From NCBI RefSeq assembly GCF_958295425.1, contig NC_081151.1, forward strand, positions 15,658,606 to 15,722,605: DNA of 64,000 nt. Reading direction: 5' to 3'. Below the pieces are notes generated by a model. That model worked only from the letters and a program-made list of their open reading frames with translations. It ran no database searches and was not told the DNA's origin. This DNA is from Solea solea (Eukaryota; Chordata; Actinopteri; Pleuronectiformes; Soleidae). Of the stretch, positions 1-29,144 are shown piece by piece. A program made the translations under genes and the position numbers. Position 1 is the first letter of the stretch. The number at the start of each line of letters is the position of its first letter.

Positions 1-180
1 TTAGGAGCTTTTTTTTATTACTTTAGTTAGACAACACACTGAGCAATTATGACACATTTCAGCTCATGTCTGATAATAAGATAATGATCTGACATTCATT
101 AATGAAAATAACAACATCTCACATCTCGACTGTTTTTATATCTGATGTGTCATTTTTATGGGACAAATATTTTCAGTCAG

Positions 181-365
181 TGGCCAAGTAGGCCAAGTAG
201 AAAGTAATTGGGCTTGCAACCAAAGGGTCACTGGTTCAAATCTGGGGACTGGTCTAGGGCTTGGATGCTCCTGAACAAGGTACCCAAGCCCTATTCATGT
301 GTGTTTACTACATGAATGGGATGGATTAAAAGCAGCTATATCTGGCTGTGTAAGGAAATATTTAA
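181..365 (+). repeat. tRNA-derived SINE fragment in a daam2 intron
   Basis: A B-box-like stretch (GGTCACTGGTTCAAATC) is followed by the 'aacaaggtacccaagccct' body typical of fish tRNA-derived SINEs. The A-box end is degraded. It lies in the intron before the first daam2 exon of the window. Bases 1-180 and 366-535 show nothing else I recognise. Confidence 0.5.
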
Positions 366-535
366 CCTGAAAACATGGTAGAGACAGGAGGCTTCTGCTC
401 TAAGGGACCACCAAGCCTGGTTTTACTTCAAATTTAAAAACTACAAAGACAGATAAGATCATTCAGGAAGTCAGTAGTTACTGATCATTTATTAGAGGCA
501 AATTGATTTACACATGTGTGCCTTTGCTTTTGAAG

Positions 536-3500
536 CTTTTAAAGTATGTTCCTGAGAAGAGTGACATTGAACTGTTGGAAGAACACAAGCATGAGCTGGA
601 CCGTATGGCCAGATCTGACCGCTTCCTGTATGACATGAGCAGGTAAGTACCAATTGAGCTTGGTTCACACTGCATGATTTTCCACTGACAAGTTTTTCAG
701 CTAATTCCAACAAGCTGCAGACACCTGACACAGTATGCTGAAAATATGATCTGAGTCTTTGATGACTCAAGCCATCCTCTACAACAGAGAGAATAGACAG
801 AGACAAAGATAACACAGCACCGCTAAAGATGCTAAAGATCAAAATTTTACCTGGTTTCACACATCATTCTGTGTCACTTCTCAAGTGTGTTTTTGTGACA
901 AAGCATAGTTGGGCCTACGTCTTGTGAAAAATGGTGCTGTGTGTGACATCCTGTGACAACAGCAAAAACGTGTTTAAGAAGCTGGAAACAGAAGATGTTT
1001 GATGTCTAGCTGGTCGGGTTGAAGTTATTTAACGCTTACTCTCCCTATCGCTCTCCCTCCCTCTTTCTCTCAACGAGGCTCCTCCAGCATTTCCGTGTGC
1101 TTTGGTGTCTCATGCAATTTAAAGGGGACATATTATACCCTATTTCCCAAGTTAAAATAGTTCCCTGGTGTCCTAATGAACATGTCTGTGACATGCTTTG
1201 GTCAAAATACCATAAGGATGAAGCACCATAGCAGTTCAATAACCCTGCCAAAACCGCCCCTTTCAGAACGCTCGGTTTTGTGCATGGTCCCTTTATATGC
1301 AAATGAGACACGTGCAAACACACACCCACTTCTTCCAGGGGGTTTCTGATTTGTCCTTTATACGGTGCTCACTCAGCTCCTGTTCCCTCCGCTCCATTCC
1401 TCTCCCCCTCCCTCCACTAGTTCTCTGACAATATCAACAACGGCGAGAGTGCCGTCACATGAAGAGACGTCCGACACAAGGATCAAGGATTCGACACAAG
1501 GATCAAGCCGAACACTGCTGAACTGTAAATCAGTTAAAAACACTTAGGGACAGCACCGCTGATCGCCACTGCTGATCGCCAGCAGCGAGCTGCATAAGCT
1601 GCCGCTGTATGTGACTGTATCAGACTGAGTCTGTGCTCCGGTCATGGAGGACGTATTGAACAAATATTATTAAATAGGACGTGTCAGAATGGTCAGTTAT
1701 GAGCTCTATTTGACCTTTTCTTAAAAATGTGTGTGTTTGTACGTCAGTGAAATACGGTCGCTGACTAAATACGGCGACCGCGGTGTGAACACACAAACAC
1801 ACGTTTGCTGACTTTATCCGGCACATTAGCTTCATATATAAAATCCTCTGAGGCTGGAAGTTTGTGTAAAACACTGTGCTCCACTGTGCAGCCACCAACA
1901 GCACACTTGTCCCTCCGCGTTGACATAATACCGCTCTTCCTCCTTGCCTGCACTCTTGCATTTTATAGGGACAAGGTGGAGCTAAGGTGGAGCTCTCAAA
2001 GTAAACTTACTGGTGGGGTGGTAACATTCGCGGTGAAATGCGCATGCTGCCGTCATAAGCGCAGGGAATTCAACATCGAGTGTTTTATCGCCTTAACTTA
2101 AACTAAGGGGGACCACGAAAAAAGGACTGAGTATACTTTTTCCACACTTTGGCGACTGGTAGTGCCTCCAGAGTCCCAAATATAAGTATTAAAATGATTA
2201 AAAAGTTGATTTTGCATAATATGTCCCCTTTAACATAAAAATGGTTTGGTGCACAGGAAATAAATACACTGTGAATTCCTAACTCTATGATCGCCCCACA
2301 GAGAAAGTCCATCACCTCTCAGCAACTTCAGACAGTGTAGAACATCTGAAATCTACTACTCTGCTTAACAATATGTCATCATAAAACTCCATTGCATAAT
2401 ATTGTATGATGTTCTGAATTGACACTTGACAATTCTCAAACACTGACCTGCACGAATACAACAACAGCAGCAACATCTAAAAGAGTTTTTGATTTTTTTG
2501 TGTGTGTTTTTGTGTCTGTTGTGTCCAGAATCAACCACTATCAGCAGAGACTGCATACTCTCTACTTCAAGAAGAAGTTTGCAGAAAGAGTGGCTGAGGT
2601 CAAGCCAAAAATAAAAGGTAACTTCTTCCACTCTGAAGGTTATCACTTTATATTGAAGACTGTTTGACAACAGGGCTACATTTGAACCCATAAGGTCTGA
2701 CACACTGATGTGTTTGAAGACATCTGTTTTCTCTTATACTGTATCTTCAAAGCTGTTGTCAGAGACGTCTTTTTTCCAACTTTAGGGGGGACATTTATTC
2801 ACCAACAAACTTCCCTACCTCACTAGCAGAGATGACCACCTCCTCGTGGAATACTGGTGGATGAACTGTTGTGGGATTAGGACTAGTTATTGATTCAATA
2901 TTCTTTATACCGACTAAGTCATGCTCAATCTAATTTGTATCACGAATAAAATGCACAGCAGGTACAAAACATACAGGACCACAGCTCTATCCATCTTACT
3001 GTCCCTCTCATCGTTCACTGTTTATATTTCTGTAACGTAAAGGTCAAAAAGGAAACTGATTCAATACACACTAGCCAATAAATTGATTTTCTCCTCCACG
3101 TCTTTGGCAAGTTGTCTGAATGCCTGTTGTAGTCGGACTGTTGCTGTAGTTCAATTAAAGTGTGCAAGAAAATGTCCAGAATGGGAAAATCTCAAAACAC
3201 CACATTTTGGTTTTTGTGGATACAACCACGATGCTACTTTGGGAAAATGCCATTTCTGCCAGTACAGTCAATAGTTAGGTTAGCTTTAACAACGTAACAT
3301 AACAATATGCAATGTTACTTAATAAAACTGACCAAGTTCCTTGTGAGTGCGGTCACACTGAAAGTGACCAATCATATGAGGGCCGGTGCCCTCCTTGGTC
3401 TCCACCCCCAAACTGTCAAAAGTCTGGTCGACCAAAGAACTCCTCTTAAATAGATGCCCTCTGGAAGGCAAACACATTTCGTTCAACAATAAAGGCTATT

Positions 3501-6500
3501 CTATTCCTGTGCATGCAGATTTCAACTTTGAGAGCAGACTTCGCTTGCATAAGCAGAAGCAGTGCACTATGCACGCACACACATTCACTAAAAACATGGC
3601 TGCCAGTGGAAATGTAAGAAAAAAAACTGGTCTTAGCCACTTAACAAAAGACTCACCAAGTTAAATCTGTGTCTGCTTAAGTTTGCGATATTTTAAGAAT
3701 ACGTTCACTGCTTTATGTCATTGTTTTCAACAGGAAACTGCTCTAGTGAATCATAGTCATTGTTGATCGGCATCAGACTATTAACACAAATGACTGTCTT
3801 GATTAGTGAGCCTCTCGTTCTTCCTCTACTGTTTCAGCTCTGTGCCTGGCATCCAGAGAGGTGTTGCAGAGTGAGCGACTACGTCAACTCCTCGAGGTGG
3901 TTCTGGCCTTTGGGAACTACATGAACAAAGGACAACGAGGAAATGCCTATGGATTTAAAGTCTCCAGTCTGAACAAATTAGCTGACACCAAGTCAAGCAT
4001 AGACAGGTAGAGAAACAATGCATTGTCTTTGTGTGACTGGCCTTTTTCATAAAGGACATACACGTATATGCTGACTTACATTCACATAGTCATGTCCAAA
4101 TTGTCTCCTGGAGTAAAGAAAATGGCTTAAAAGTGCAAAGTGATGAATGACGGACTTTTAACTGTGTGCTGTGTGTCTTTGTAGAAACGTCAGTCTGCTT
4201 CACTACATGATCTCCGTACTGGAGAAGAAGTTTCCAAAGCTAGTGACCTTCAGTGACGAGCTACAGAATGTGCCAGAAGCTGCTAAAGTCAAGTAGGAAT
4301 GAAGTGGCAAACATACACACACACACAGAACCTGGTTTCCATAACTTCACAGGACATAACATCGACATATATTATTATAATTTCATTGAGACTCACTCTA
4401 ACATTAACCTTAACTACTAGTAACCTTACCATACAACACGTTTTCACCTTAAAATGTAATAATTTATGTTACGGGGACTTGATTTTTGTCTCCATAAGGA
4501 AGACCTCGGAATTAGTAAGTATTGTGAAAGGGTTGTTAAATGTGAAATAAAGTGGCAAACATGCTATTAAAAAACAAACAAAAACTGAACTATCCTTTAA
4601 GTACAAAGAGTTAATATCCTCTGTGCACACGAAAGGCCTGTTTCTCTCAAATGTTGTCCCCAAATCTATTATTATGCTAAAAGTAGAGCTTGGTTATTTC
4701 ACAAATGTGTATTTATTGGTCACATTAAACAGCATCAAAGGTCAAATATCAGTATCTAGTAAAACCAGTGAGTGCCAGAGTTTAAAAATGTTTAAAAGCT
4801 TATTTATTCTGACTACCATGTGTTTTGTGTAACTTTGTCTTCCCAGTATGACAGAGTTGGAGAAGGACATTGGAAATCTGAGGTCTGGCCTAAAGAGTAT
4901 TGAGGCAGTAAGTGACATAATACATTTAAAAAGTTTTCAGTTTTCAGTGTCCATATGTCTTGTCTTGTGTGTGTGTGACATCTTGCTGCCATCTCCAGGA
5001 GCTGCAGTTCCAGCAGGCTCAGTCCTCTCACTCTCCTGCTGATAGGTTTGTCCCTGTGGTCAGTCAGTTCATCACTGTGGCCTCATTCAGCTTCTCTGAG
5101 GTAGAGGAGTCACTCACTGAGGCCAAGGAATTGGTAAGTGGGCAACAGTATCTGTTCTTTGTGTGTGTGTATGTGTGTTCTTGTAGTTTTAGCTCTTTAG
5201 GAGCTAAATCTGAACAAAGGATTTCAAAAGCCAAAGTCACAAAATAACACATTTGGACTTAGCTTGCACATAGCATTGCTTTTTATTTAGAAAACGACGA
5301 GGAAGATGTCATTTTGTTGTATGTTTGTGCGGCAACGGATGAGCTGCATACATATTTTACATCACTTCCTGTGTCTACAGAGTCACAGTATTGACATGTA
5401 CGTACAGTAGGTGTCTTCAGGCCAGGATTCTGTTCCAACATGCAAAGTTTGGGGCAGACCGGACAATTTATACTCCCTGTCCCATGACCAAACACTGCTG
5501 TCAAGGCAATGCTGTTTGGTGAAAACCCAGTTTTCAAAATATACGAGATAGCACTATCAAGTTCTAAAGCATAGGTTACTAATAGGGTGGAATGCAGTCC
5601 GGATCCGGAGTGTGTGTGTGTGTTTTATTTTTCAGCATTTTTTTTATTACATAACGATATTAAAGTTTTGGCTAATCTCTATTAACTGATATGCATATGG
5701 ATACAGATAATTAAAAAGCAGAATGGCATTGTATTTCTGTAAATTCATCCCAGCTCTTTTGCTCTTTACACAGAGCATTTACCAGTTAGCTCAAATGTGA
5801 TTAGTCAAGCCAGAAATGGCTTAACTTGCCGGCAGATTCTGTATATTCACATTTAGTATCGATTTATGAAGATGAATGGGTTGCTGATTAATACTCCAAT
5901 TTGCCCTAAACATTATGTTTCTCCCATGTGATGAGAGCCGTGTTTTCTCCTTATGTAGAACAAAACCAACTTTACAACTTAAATGTGTATCTTTTGTGTC
6001 TCCTGTTGAAGTTTGGGAAAGCACTGAGACACTTCGGAGAGGACTCCTCCAAGCTGCTGCCAGACGAGTTCTTTAGGATCTTCGACACTTTCCTTACAGC
6101 TTTCTCCGAGGCCAAACATGACAACCAGAACATGGCCAGGTCCAAGGAGGAGGAGGAGAAAAGGGCACTCATGGAGGCACAGGTTAGCAAACCTTAACAG
6201 ATAAGAGAGGGCCATACACTAGGTATGCATTAGTGGGTGTGTGGAATACACTTGTGTTGTATTTGAATTATGCTGCATTCCATTTATATCAAAACTCAGA
6301 GGTCAGAAGTGCGAATTTTCACCGCATTCCAGTTGAACATTTTCGGAAATAAACGCAAATGTATCTCAGGCTAGCCATTGTTAGCAATACCAGTCGCTCT
6401 TTGTGGTATTTTGCCCACAAAAACAGTAGCAACATGTCTACTGTTGAAAATGAAACAGTACTACTGAGGTTGCTCCATTTCCAAACCCAAGGTCAGCGGG

Positions 6501-6906
6501 CAGTCCCTCTTCAGAAATGCTCCATGACCATGAGTTCCAACTACAAATGTAATGCAGCATTACCCTACCAATCGTGGTGATGCACTTTGGATGTGTTCAT
6601 TTAAAAAAAAAAAAAAAAAAAACATAATGAAACCTGTTCTACTTATAACATCCACCTCATTAATTCACTGATAAAATGTAAAACATCCACTCTTTCTCTT
6701 GCATGTTCTAGCTGAAGAGAGACAGAGAGCAGAAGGCCAAGAAATCTGAAGCAAACAAAGAAGAGGGCGAGTTTGACGACTTGGTGTCAGCTCTGCGCTC
6801 TGGAGAGGTGTTTGACAGGGACATGTCCAAAATGAACCGCAGGAAACAGCGCACGCACAACTTGTTCGAAAACAGCCGGGAGAGGCCTATCGGCAAACTG
6901 AACTAA
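536..6906 (+). CDS. daam2: DAAM-family formin (DAAM2-like), C-terminal eight exons, 5' end outside the window
   Basis: Disheveled-associated activator of morphogenesis: a formin that nucleates and elongates actin filaments downstream of Wnt/PCP and Rho signalling. Coding exons read here are 536-642, 2529-2617, 3838-4006, 4185-4292, 4847-4907, 4999-5133, 6012-6182 and 6712-6906. All introns are GT-AG and the phases join without a break to 344 codons plus TAA. The first seven exons give the C-terminal half of the FH2 domain ([43 protein letters not shown]). The last exon holds the DAD autoinhibitory motif ([16 protein letters not shown]) followed by a basic NRRKQR stretch. [22 protein letters not shown] and [11 protein letters not shown] fit DAAM2 better than DAAM1, while the C-terminal [10 protein letters not shown] looks more like DAAM1, so the paralogue call is probable only. 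FH1 and the N-terminal GTPase-binding region lie upstream of base 1. No truncation or frameshift was seen. Confidence 0.88.
1123..2229 (-). mobile_element. Non-autonomous TTAA-target DNA transposon with THAP-domain remnant, copy 1 (Kolobok-like)
   Basis: The element is bounded by perfect 14-bp inverted ends (AGGGGACATATTAT at the left, its complement at the right) and flanked on both sides by TTAA (1119-1122 and 2230-2233). On the minus strand around 1765-1930 it encodes a short segment with KCAVGGC, a HKLP motif and VFVCSH, which is the order of the C2CH ligands of a THAP zinc finger. It is interrupted and lacks the usual central tryptophan region. TTAA target sites together with THAP-bearing transposases are known for the Kolobok superfamily. 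piggyBac also uses TTAA but has no THAP domain. The element lies in a daam2 intron. A second copy is at 37853-38886. Confidence 0.75.
3440..3740 (+). repeat. Dispersed repeat family 'A' copy (unclassified)
   Basis: Contains 'aaaacatggctgccagtgg', 'ccacttaacaaaagactcacc' and 'gatattttaagaatacgttcac'. The same blocks recur in similar order near 6965-7160, 7690-8225, 28990-29165, 47490-47790, 48240-48400, 52905-53215 and 62270-62580. No clear terminal repeats or coding capacity were seen, so the class is unknown. It lies in the daam2 intron between the second and third exons of the window. Confidence 0.5.
6270..6560. mobile_element. MITE-like element with ATGCTGCATT ends
   Basis: The ends are inverted copies of TGCTGCATTMCATTT, and TTA stands immediately outside both ends, which would fit the 3-bp target preference of PIF/Harbinger elements. 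Related, more decayed sequence with the same internal 'gttagcaataccagt' block occurs at about 28200-28450, with weaker relatives near 12400-12560 and 42960-43140. It lies in the last daam2 intron. Confidence 0.5.
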
Positions 6907-7689
6907 TACCAGGAAACAATTGTTTTAACTTCAAACGTATGAGGCACTGACTATGCTGAGCATAGTCGCTGTTCAGCTTCAGACACAGAGGCTCACACTC
7001 AGTGAAAACATGGCTACTAGTGGTGACACAAAGAAAAACAGATTTTAACCTCTTAAAAAAAGAGGCCTAGCCTAGCTTAAGGGGCTGTACGCACAAAAAC
7101 AAGTTAAGGTTAACCCACTTAAGTTGTTTTTATTGTATCAGCATTTTATCCATTTGAAAACTGGTCAGAGAGTGGGAAAATCTCTACAATAACAAACACA
7201 CAGCATGCATGCGTGCTTTATGCACACGCTCCACATAACATGTTCTCTGTTTTTGGTGTAGCGGTGTTACGCCACATAGAGGCCTGGCATATGTACTATA
7301 CATATACTATGAACTAACCACTACACCAACTGTGTGTTCCCACAGATATAATAACTTATACCATAACAGAAACGGAGACAGACAAAACAATCACTGATCT
7401 GTTTTGTTTATTCAAGTAAAAATGTTTGTTTTTTGTTTCTGTTTTCTCCTCTTTTTATGTTACGATTCAACACATTTTTCACCCCCGTTTGTGAAATCTC
7501 TAAAGACAGACGTGTTCTAGTGATATCTTGCGTCTTCTCAGGCTGACTTTTGTTTTCATTGACAGTAGTTGGTAAAACTGTCAAAGTAAGTGAAAGTAAG
7601 TAGTAGTGTGATGTTGTTTTCAACATTCATTTTGGTATCTCACCATAGTGAGATGCCTCACTCATGTTTCACAAAAGTGGGGTAAAGTC

Positions 7690-8225
7690 CTGAACCTAAA
7701 GTTCAATGTCTCACATTACTAGTATAGCTGTAAAGCTGCACGGTAAGTTAACATATAAAGTCAATGCACAGACGGTAGTTGATGAGCATTTGAGACTAGG
7801 ATGCTCATTCTTGCTCAAAACATGGCTGTCAGCAGGGGCACAAGGTAAAACAGATTTTATTGAATTGAATTGAATTGAATTGAACTTTATTCCTCCCCCA
7901 GGGGGAAACACACATTCACAACAGCTCAGTTAAGAAATGAGAATAGAATAAAAATAAAATAAAAATAAAAAATAAAAAAAAATAAAAAAATAAAAAAATT
8001 AAAATTAAAATTAAAATTAAAATTAAAAATAAAATAAAATAAAATAAAATAAAATAAAATAAAATAAAATAAAATGAAATAAAATAAATTAAAATACAAA
8101 GTCACTTAACAAAGGCTCACCAGTTGTGTTTTTGCAGCATTCACTCCATTTATTTGAGTTGAAAATGTTCAACTTTGACAGAAAGTGTGCATATGATATG
8201 ATCTGTGCTGAGATTCTCTTACTGA
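7690..8225 (+). repeat. Dispersed family 'A' copy interrupted by an inserted A-rich element
   Basis: The left part carries 'aaaacatggctgtcagcagg' and 'aaaacagatttta'. The right part resumes with 'cacttaacaaaggctcacc', which directly follows in other copies. The 7858-8095 array sits between them, so it was inserted after this copy was in place. Confidence 0.5.
7858..8095. repeat. TTGAA array plus long AAAAT/AAATT-type A-rich tract
   Basis: About five TTGAA units are followed by 'actttattcctccccc', then roughly 140 bases made almost only of (A)nT units between 7945 and 8090. This looks like a retroposed fragment with an expanded A-rich tail. The parent element was not identified. Confidence 0.7.
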
Positions 8226-11200
8226 TGTCAAATCTCTGACATGATTTCACGTCCATATCCGGCGCCAGCCAGCCAGACATGGGTGGTTCATAATGGAGGG
8301 AAAACTTATCATCTCTTTGTATACACCTAGAGCTCTATTACATGAAAGGTTTTATCTACAGAGACCATTTAAAAAAGAAAAGGCTTGGAATAATCAGCAA
8401 AGTAGTAATCAGTAAGTAAACTTGCTGCTTTAAAAGTTACATACTACATCTTAAATCTATGATAACTTGCACACCTCCCTGCACCAGTACAGTCTGAACT
8501 ATTATTTTAAATCCACACCAGTGGTACATGGTTCTTGATTGTATATACAGTATGTAAAGTATGCATATGTTCAAGCATTTTACACTACCATACAAGCACT
8601 GAGGCTAAGGCCCTGTTCAAACCTGGTATTTTTCTGTCCTGACAGTTGACTGTGATCACTTAGATTTTCCCTGTAACTATGCAAACACACACCTGATTTC
8701 TGTTTTACCGTTCATTCTACACTTTGGCATTCAACTTTTATTTCTGCATAATAGTATCCTGCAATATTTATATGCATACTTCTTGTTTTTAGTTGAAGAT
8801 ATTTAAAAAAAAAAAAAAAAAGTTTGGGGTATATTGCATTGATTAGATGGATAATAATTATTGTATCTAATAATCAGGTGTTTAAAATAATAACAGCCTT
8901 GCAAAAAAGGCTTATTTATCAGCTGCTATAGTTTGTCAATGTTTTCACGGATGTGTTACAGCAATATTTGCAAGTTTTTGTTATTATTTAAAGGTCTATT
9001 TTGTAGGATATGGGGAGCTCTCTTCATGTAAATGGCATATAATTGTAATAATATGTTTATAAGTGTAAAGAGTAGGCCCTCCATCTTTTTATGCCATTTA
9101 GGGAAACAATAGTCTCCTACATGCTAAGGAGGATGATGTGAAGGGTCATTTACAAGCTGACCACTAGTAGCGACTATAGCCTCCACACTGAACCTTTAAG
9201 TTACTGTTTAGTGTTAGATATGTTGAAGGGAGTCCCCTGGACCAGTATTAATCTGGCTGTGTTTGTACTTCCATCGTTAATAATGTTTAGTAATCTGTCA
9301 CCGTTTACATAACAACATGGCTTCTCTGTTCCATTAGGATGCTTGTTTCTGATGAGTCATTTTTGTAGGGACTTAAGAGTTCATTGATTTTTGTTAAAAT
9401 GTAAATATATATATATGTATATATACATATATATATTAATAATAATTTATCCTTTGTGTGTATGTCTGTAGAGAGGCCTCTGCTGTTGCCATTGGGTAAA
9501 ATAAAAAAAGTGTGCATTTTAATGTGTCAGTTTCTTTTGTTTTTCAAGCATTTAAGGTACAATACGCAAAATGTATCATCATTTATTGAGATTCAGTTAC
9601 CATCAAAAGATGTTTAGTTTGTAAATTGTGGTCTGTTGTAAAAACATGGTGGTCCAAAATGGCTGCATTCATAGAGCTGACCAGGCTAATTTTGGATTAA
9701 TGGATAACTACAATTCATAACAATCCGGGGAGTGCACTATTATGGTTAAGGTTAGAAAAAAATGTTGTTTAGGGCTGTCTAAATGTGTGGTAGTCAATGA
9801 GAGTCCTTAAAAAAACCTCTGTGTGTGTGTGTCAGAAGATCTATAAAAGGGTCGTATTGAGAAGGCCTTTCATCTGAGAAGTTTCTAGCTGCTCCAAATT
9901 AACCTGCTCCAGAGGACTCCAGAAGATTCCTGACATTCTCCTCAAGGATCTTCTCTGGGTTGGAGGTGAGTTTTAGCAGGTTTTGAAAGTGTTGGCATTT
10001 ACATTCCTCAACCAGCTCTACAGGCTACTTTCAGTGTATTATGGTGGTGGACGAAGCAGCCAGTTCCCTCTGTTTGATGGAAAACATCACCACCATCTAC
10101 ATGTTAGGTTTTTTATGATTTGTCAGATTTTTATGGATGATGAATCTTTTAGCACCACCAATGCCACTATCTGGATGACATGCAAATTTGGATAAGGTCA
10201 TCTTTATATATATCGATTAAGTTCTTATTCTGAGATGCTGGGACATCCATGTTTTCTGCCATGTTGACGCCACATCATTGTTAAAAGTGTATGTAGACTG
10301 GGAGATAACAATATCACACGTGGGAACGAGAAACTTCACTCATGGCCATGCATAATAATGTGTGTTATTGTTAGGATTTTTCCTGCTAAAGTGAGGCAGA
10401 AAATCAGCTACAACCTCATTTTCATCTACAAAGTGGACCACCTACATCTTTAATTATTTTATTGGCACTACGTCGTATGGAAGTGAATTTAGCTAATATA
10501 TTCTGAATAAAAATTCCCAGAAATGATTAAATGTATGTTTTTTGTCTCCCAAATAGATGTCATAGTATAATGTCCAGAAAATATGTCTTGAGTGATTTTA
10601 TAGGTACTAAATGGTATAATAGTAATGATATTAATTAATGTTCTGAATAAAAATGGCCAAAAATTATGCAAAAGTGTGTTTTTTCGTGAGTAGTATAAGA
10701 AAGTGTATAGTGTATAGTAATTCACTACAATGAATTACGATGAAGATATTGAACGTTTGCTTTGTCAGTATTGCAATTTGAAGACAGGCCTTGCGTGATG
10801 TCATCACAGCAAGCTATACTATACTAAAAAAAAAAACAATAACATTAGCAAACATAAGTCATTAATATGTGGCGAAGAGATATTTTTTTCCCACAGACGT
10901 CACCTCCTGGACTCCATAGAAATATGTTGTAACAATGTAAACACATCTAGTATTTTATGTCATACTGATTTATTTTTATATTTTCATGTCATGAAAGCAA
11001 CATGCTTTCGTAACCCTGTGCCTCATACTATTGTCAATTTATAGAGATAGTAAAAATATACTACATAACTCCATAGCTACACAAGAATAAGGAATAAAAT
11101 ATTGAAATACAACATGAAATAATCCAGCCGAATTTCAGGGGTTATCGTGAAATACTGAACAACAAAGAAAGTCCTGCATTCTATAAAAAAAATAGTGACT

Positions 11201-11424
11201 CTTTATGGCCCACAAGAGGGCTGTGGCCCATTATTGAAGAACATTATTTCATACTATGGAAGCTCAGTGCTTTGTCGCCCCTAGTGGAGACTCTGGTGCG
11301 TGCAGAAACAAAACAAAGCTGCATTCAAGATCACGAATCAGTCAGCGCGGTGTGCTTGTGACATTGTTATCAAACAAATAACTTACTTCACCATCGCCAA
11401 ACAACATTAAATTAGATCGTTGTT

Positions 11425-11630
11425 ACGTCTCTTCCGGTTTACTTCCTGCTGTGTAGTGAGACGTTCGCAAGCCGTGATTAGCCAACAACCACAGCGTCGT
11501 GGCTACGGCTGCTACTGCTGCTACCGCTGCTGCTTTTTTTACTTCCTGAATCCACAACAACAGTGTAAAAAGCGTCTGTTTGTAGGAGCCGTAGCTCATA
11601 CACTTTTTGTCGTCGCCCTGTGCTGCTGTG
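11425..11630 (+). promoter_or_regulatory. map3k7: Probable TATA-less map3k7 promoter / 5' UTR
   Basis: A GC-richer stretch directly upstream of the map3k7 ATG contains a tandem pair of ETS-type sites (CTTCCGGTTT at 11431-11440 and ACTTCCTG at 11441-11448) and another ACTTCCTG at 11541-11548. No TATA box was seen. An in-frame stop (TAG, 11592-11594) precedes the start codon, so the reading frame opens inside this stretch. The exact transcription start cannot be read from sequence. Confidence 0.5.
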
Positions 11631-28801
<17,171 letters not shown>

Positions 28802-28947
28802 AGAGAGGAAGCTGGACCACAACCAATCAGCAACACCCTCACAGATGATTGGCGTTTTTACTCTGCGCATGTCTGGAGTGACTCTCTCCTTGGAGGATGA
28901 AAGGACATCACTTCTCCTGACAGTTAAGTAGAGAGCCCTTTATCCCG

Positions 28948-28953
28948 AATAAA
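28948..28953 (+). promoter_or_regulatory. map3k7: Candidate map3k7 polyadenylation signal AATAAA
   Basis: A canonical hexamer lies 147 bases after the stop codon. A second AATAAA lies near 29133. Which one is used cannot be told from sequence. Confidence 0.4.
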
Positions 28954-29144
28954 GAGGATATTAAAGACATGGATGAGATTTTTATATGCATATACGTGGA
29001 AGTGCGGTTGTATGAGGTACTGACATATAGTCAGTGAGTAGTCATTGAATGCACTGTGTAGTGCCAGGAACCAGCCTGAGACATGGACACTCGCTGTCTC
29101 TGAAAACATGCTTTGATGTATGATATTTTAAGAATAAATCTGAC

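Larger units (their letters stand above)
6907..11400. other. Intergenic region daam2-map3k7: no gene recognised
   Basis: Contains the unassigned daam2 3' UTR, two copies of dispersed family A (about 6965-7160 and 7690-8225), an A-rich array, short TA runs (about 9399-9440) and AT-rich unique sequence. A TATA-like motif followed by a splice-donor-like sequence (9842-9966) is the only promoter-like hint. No conserved protein segment was seen in any frame. Confidence 0.6.
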
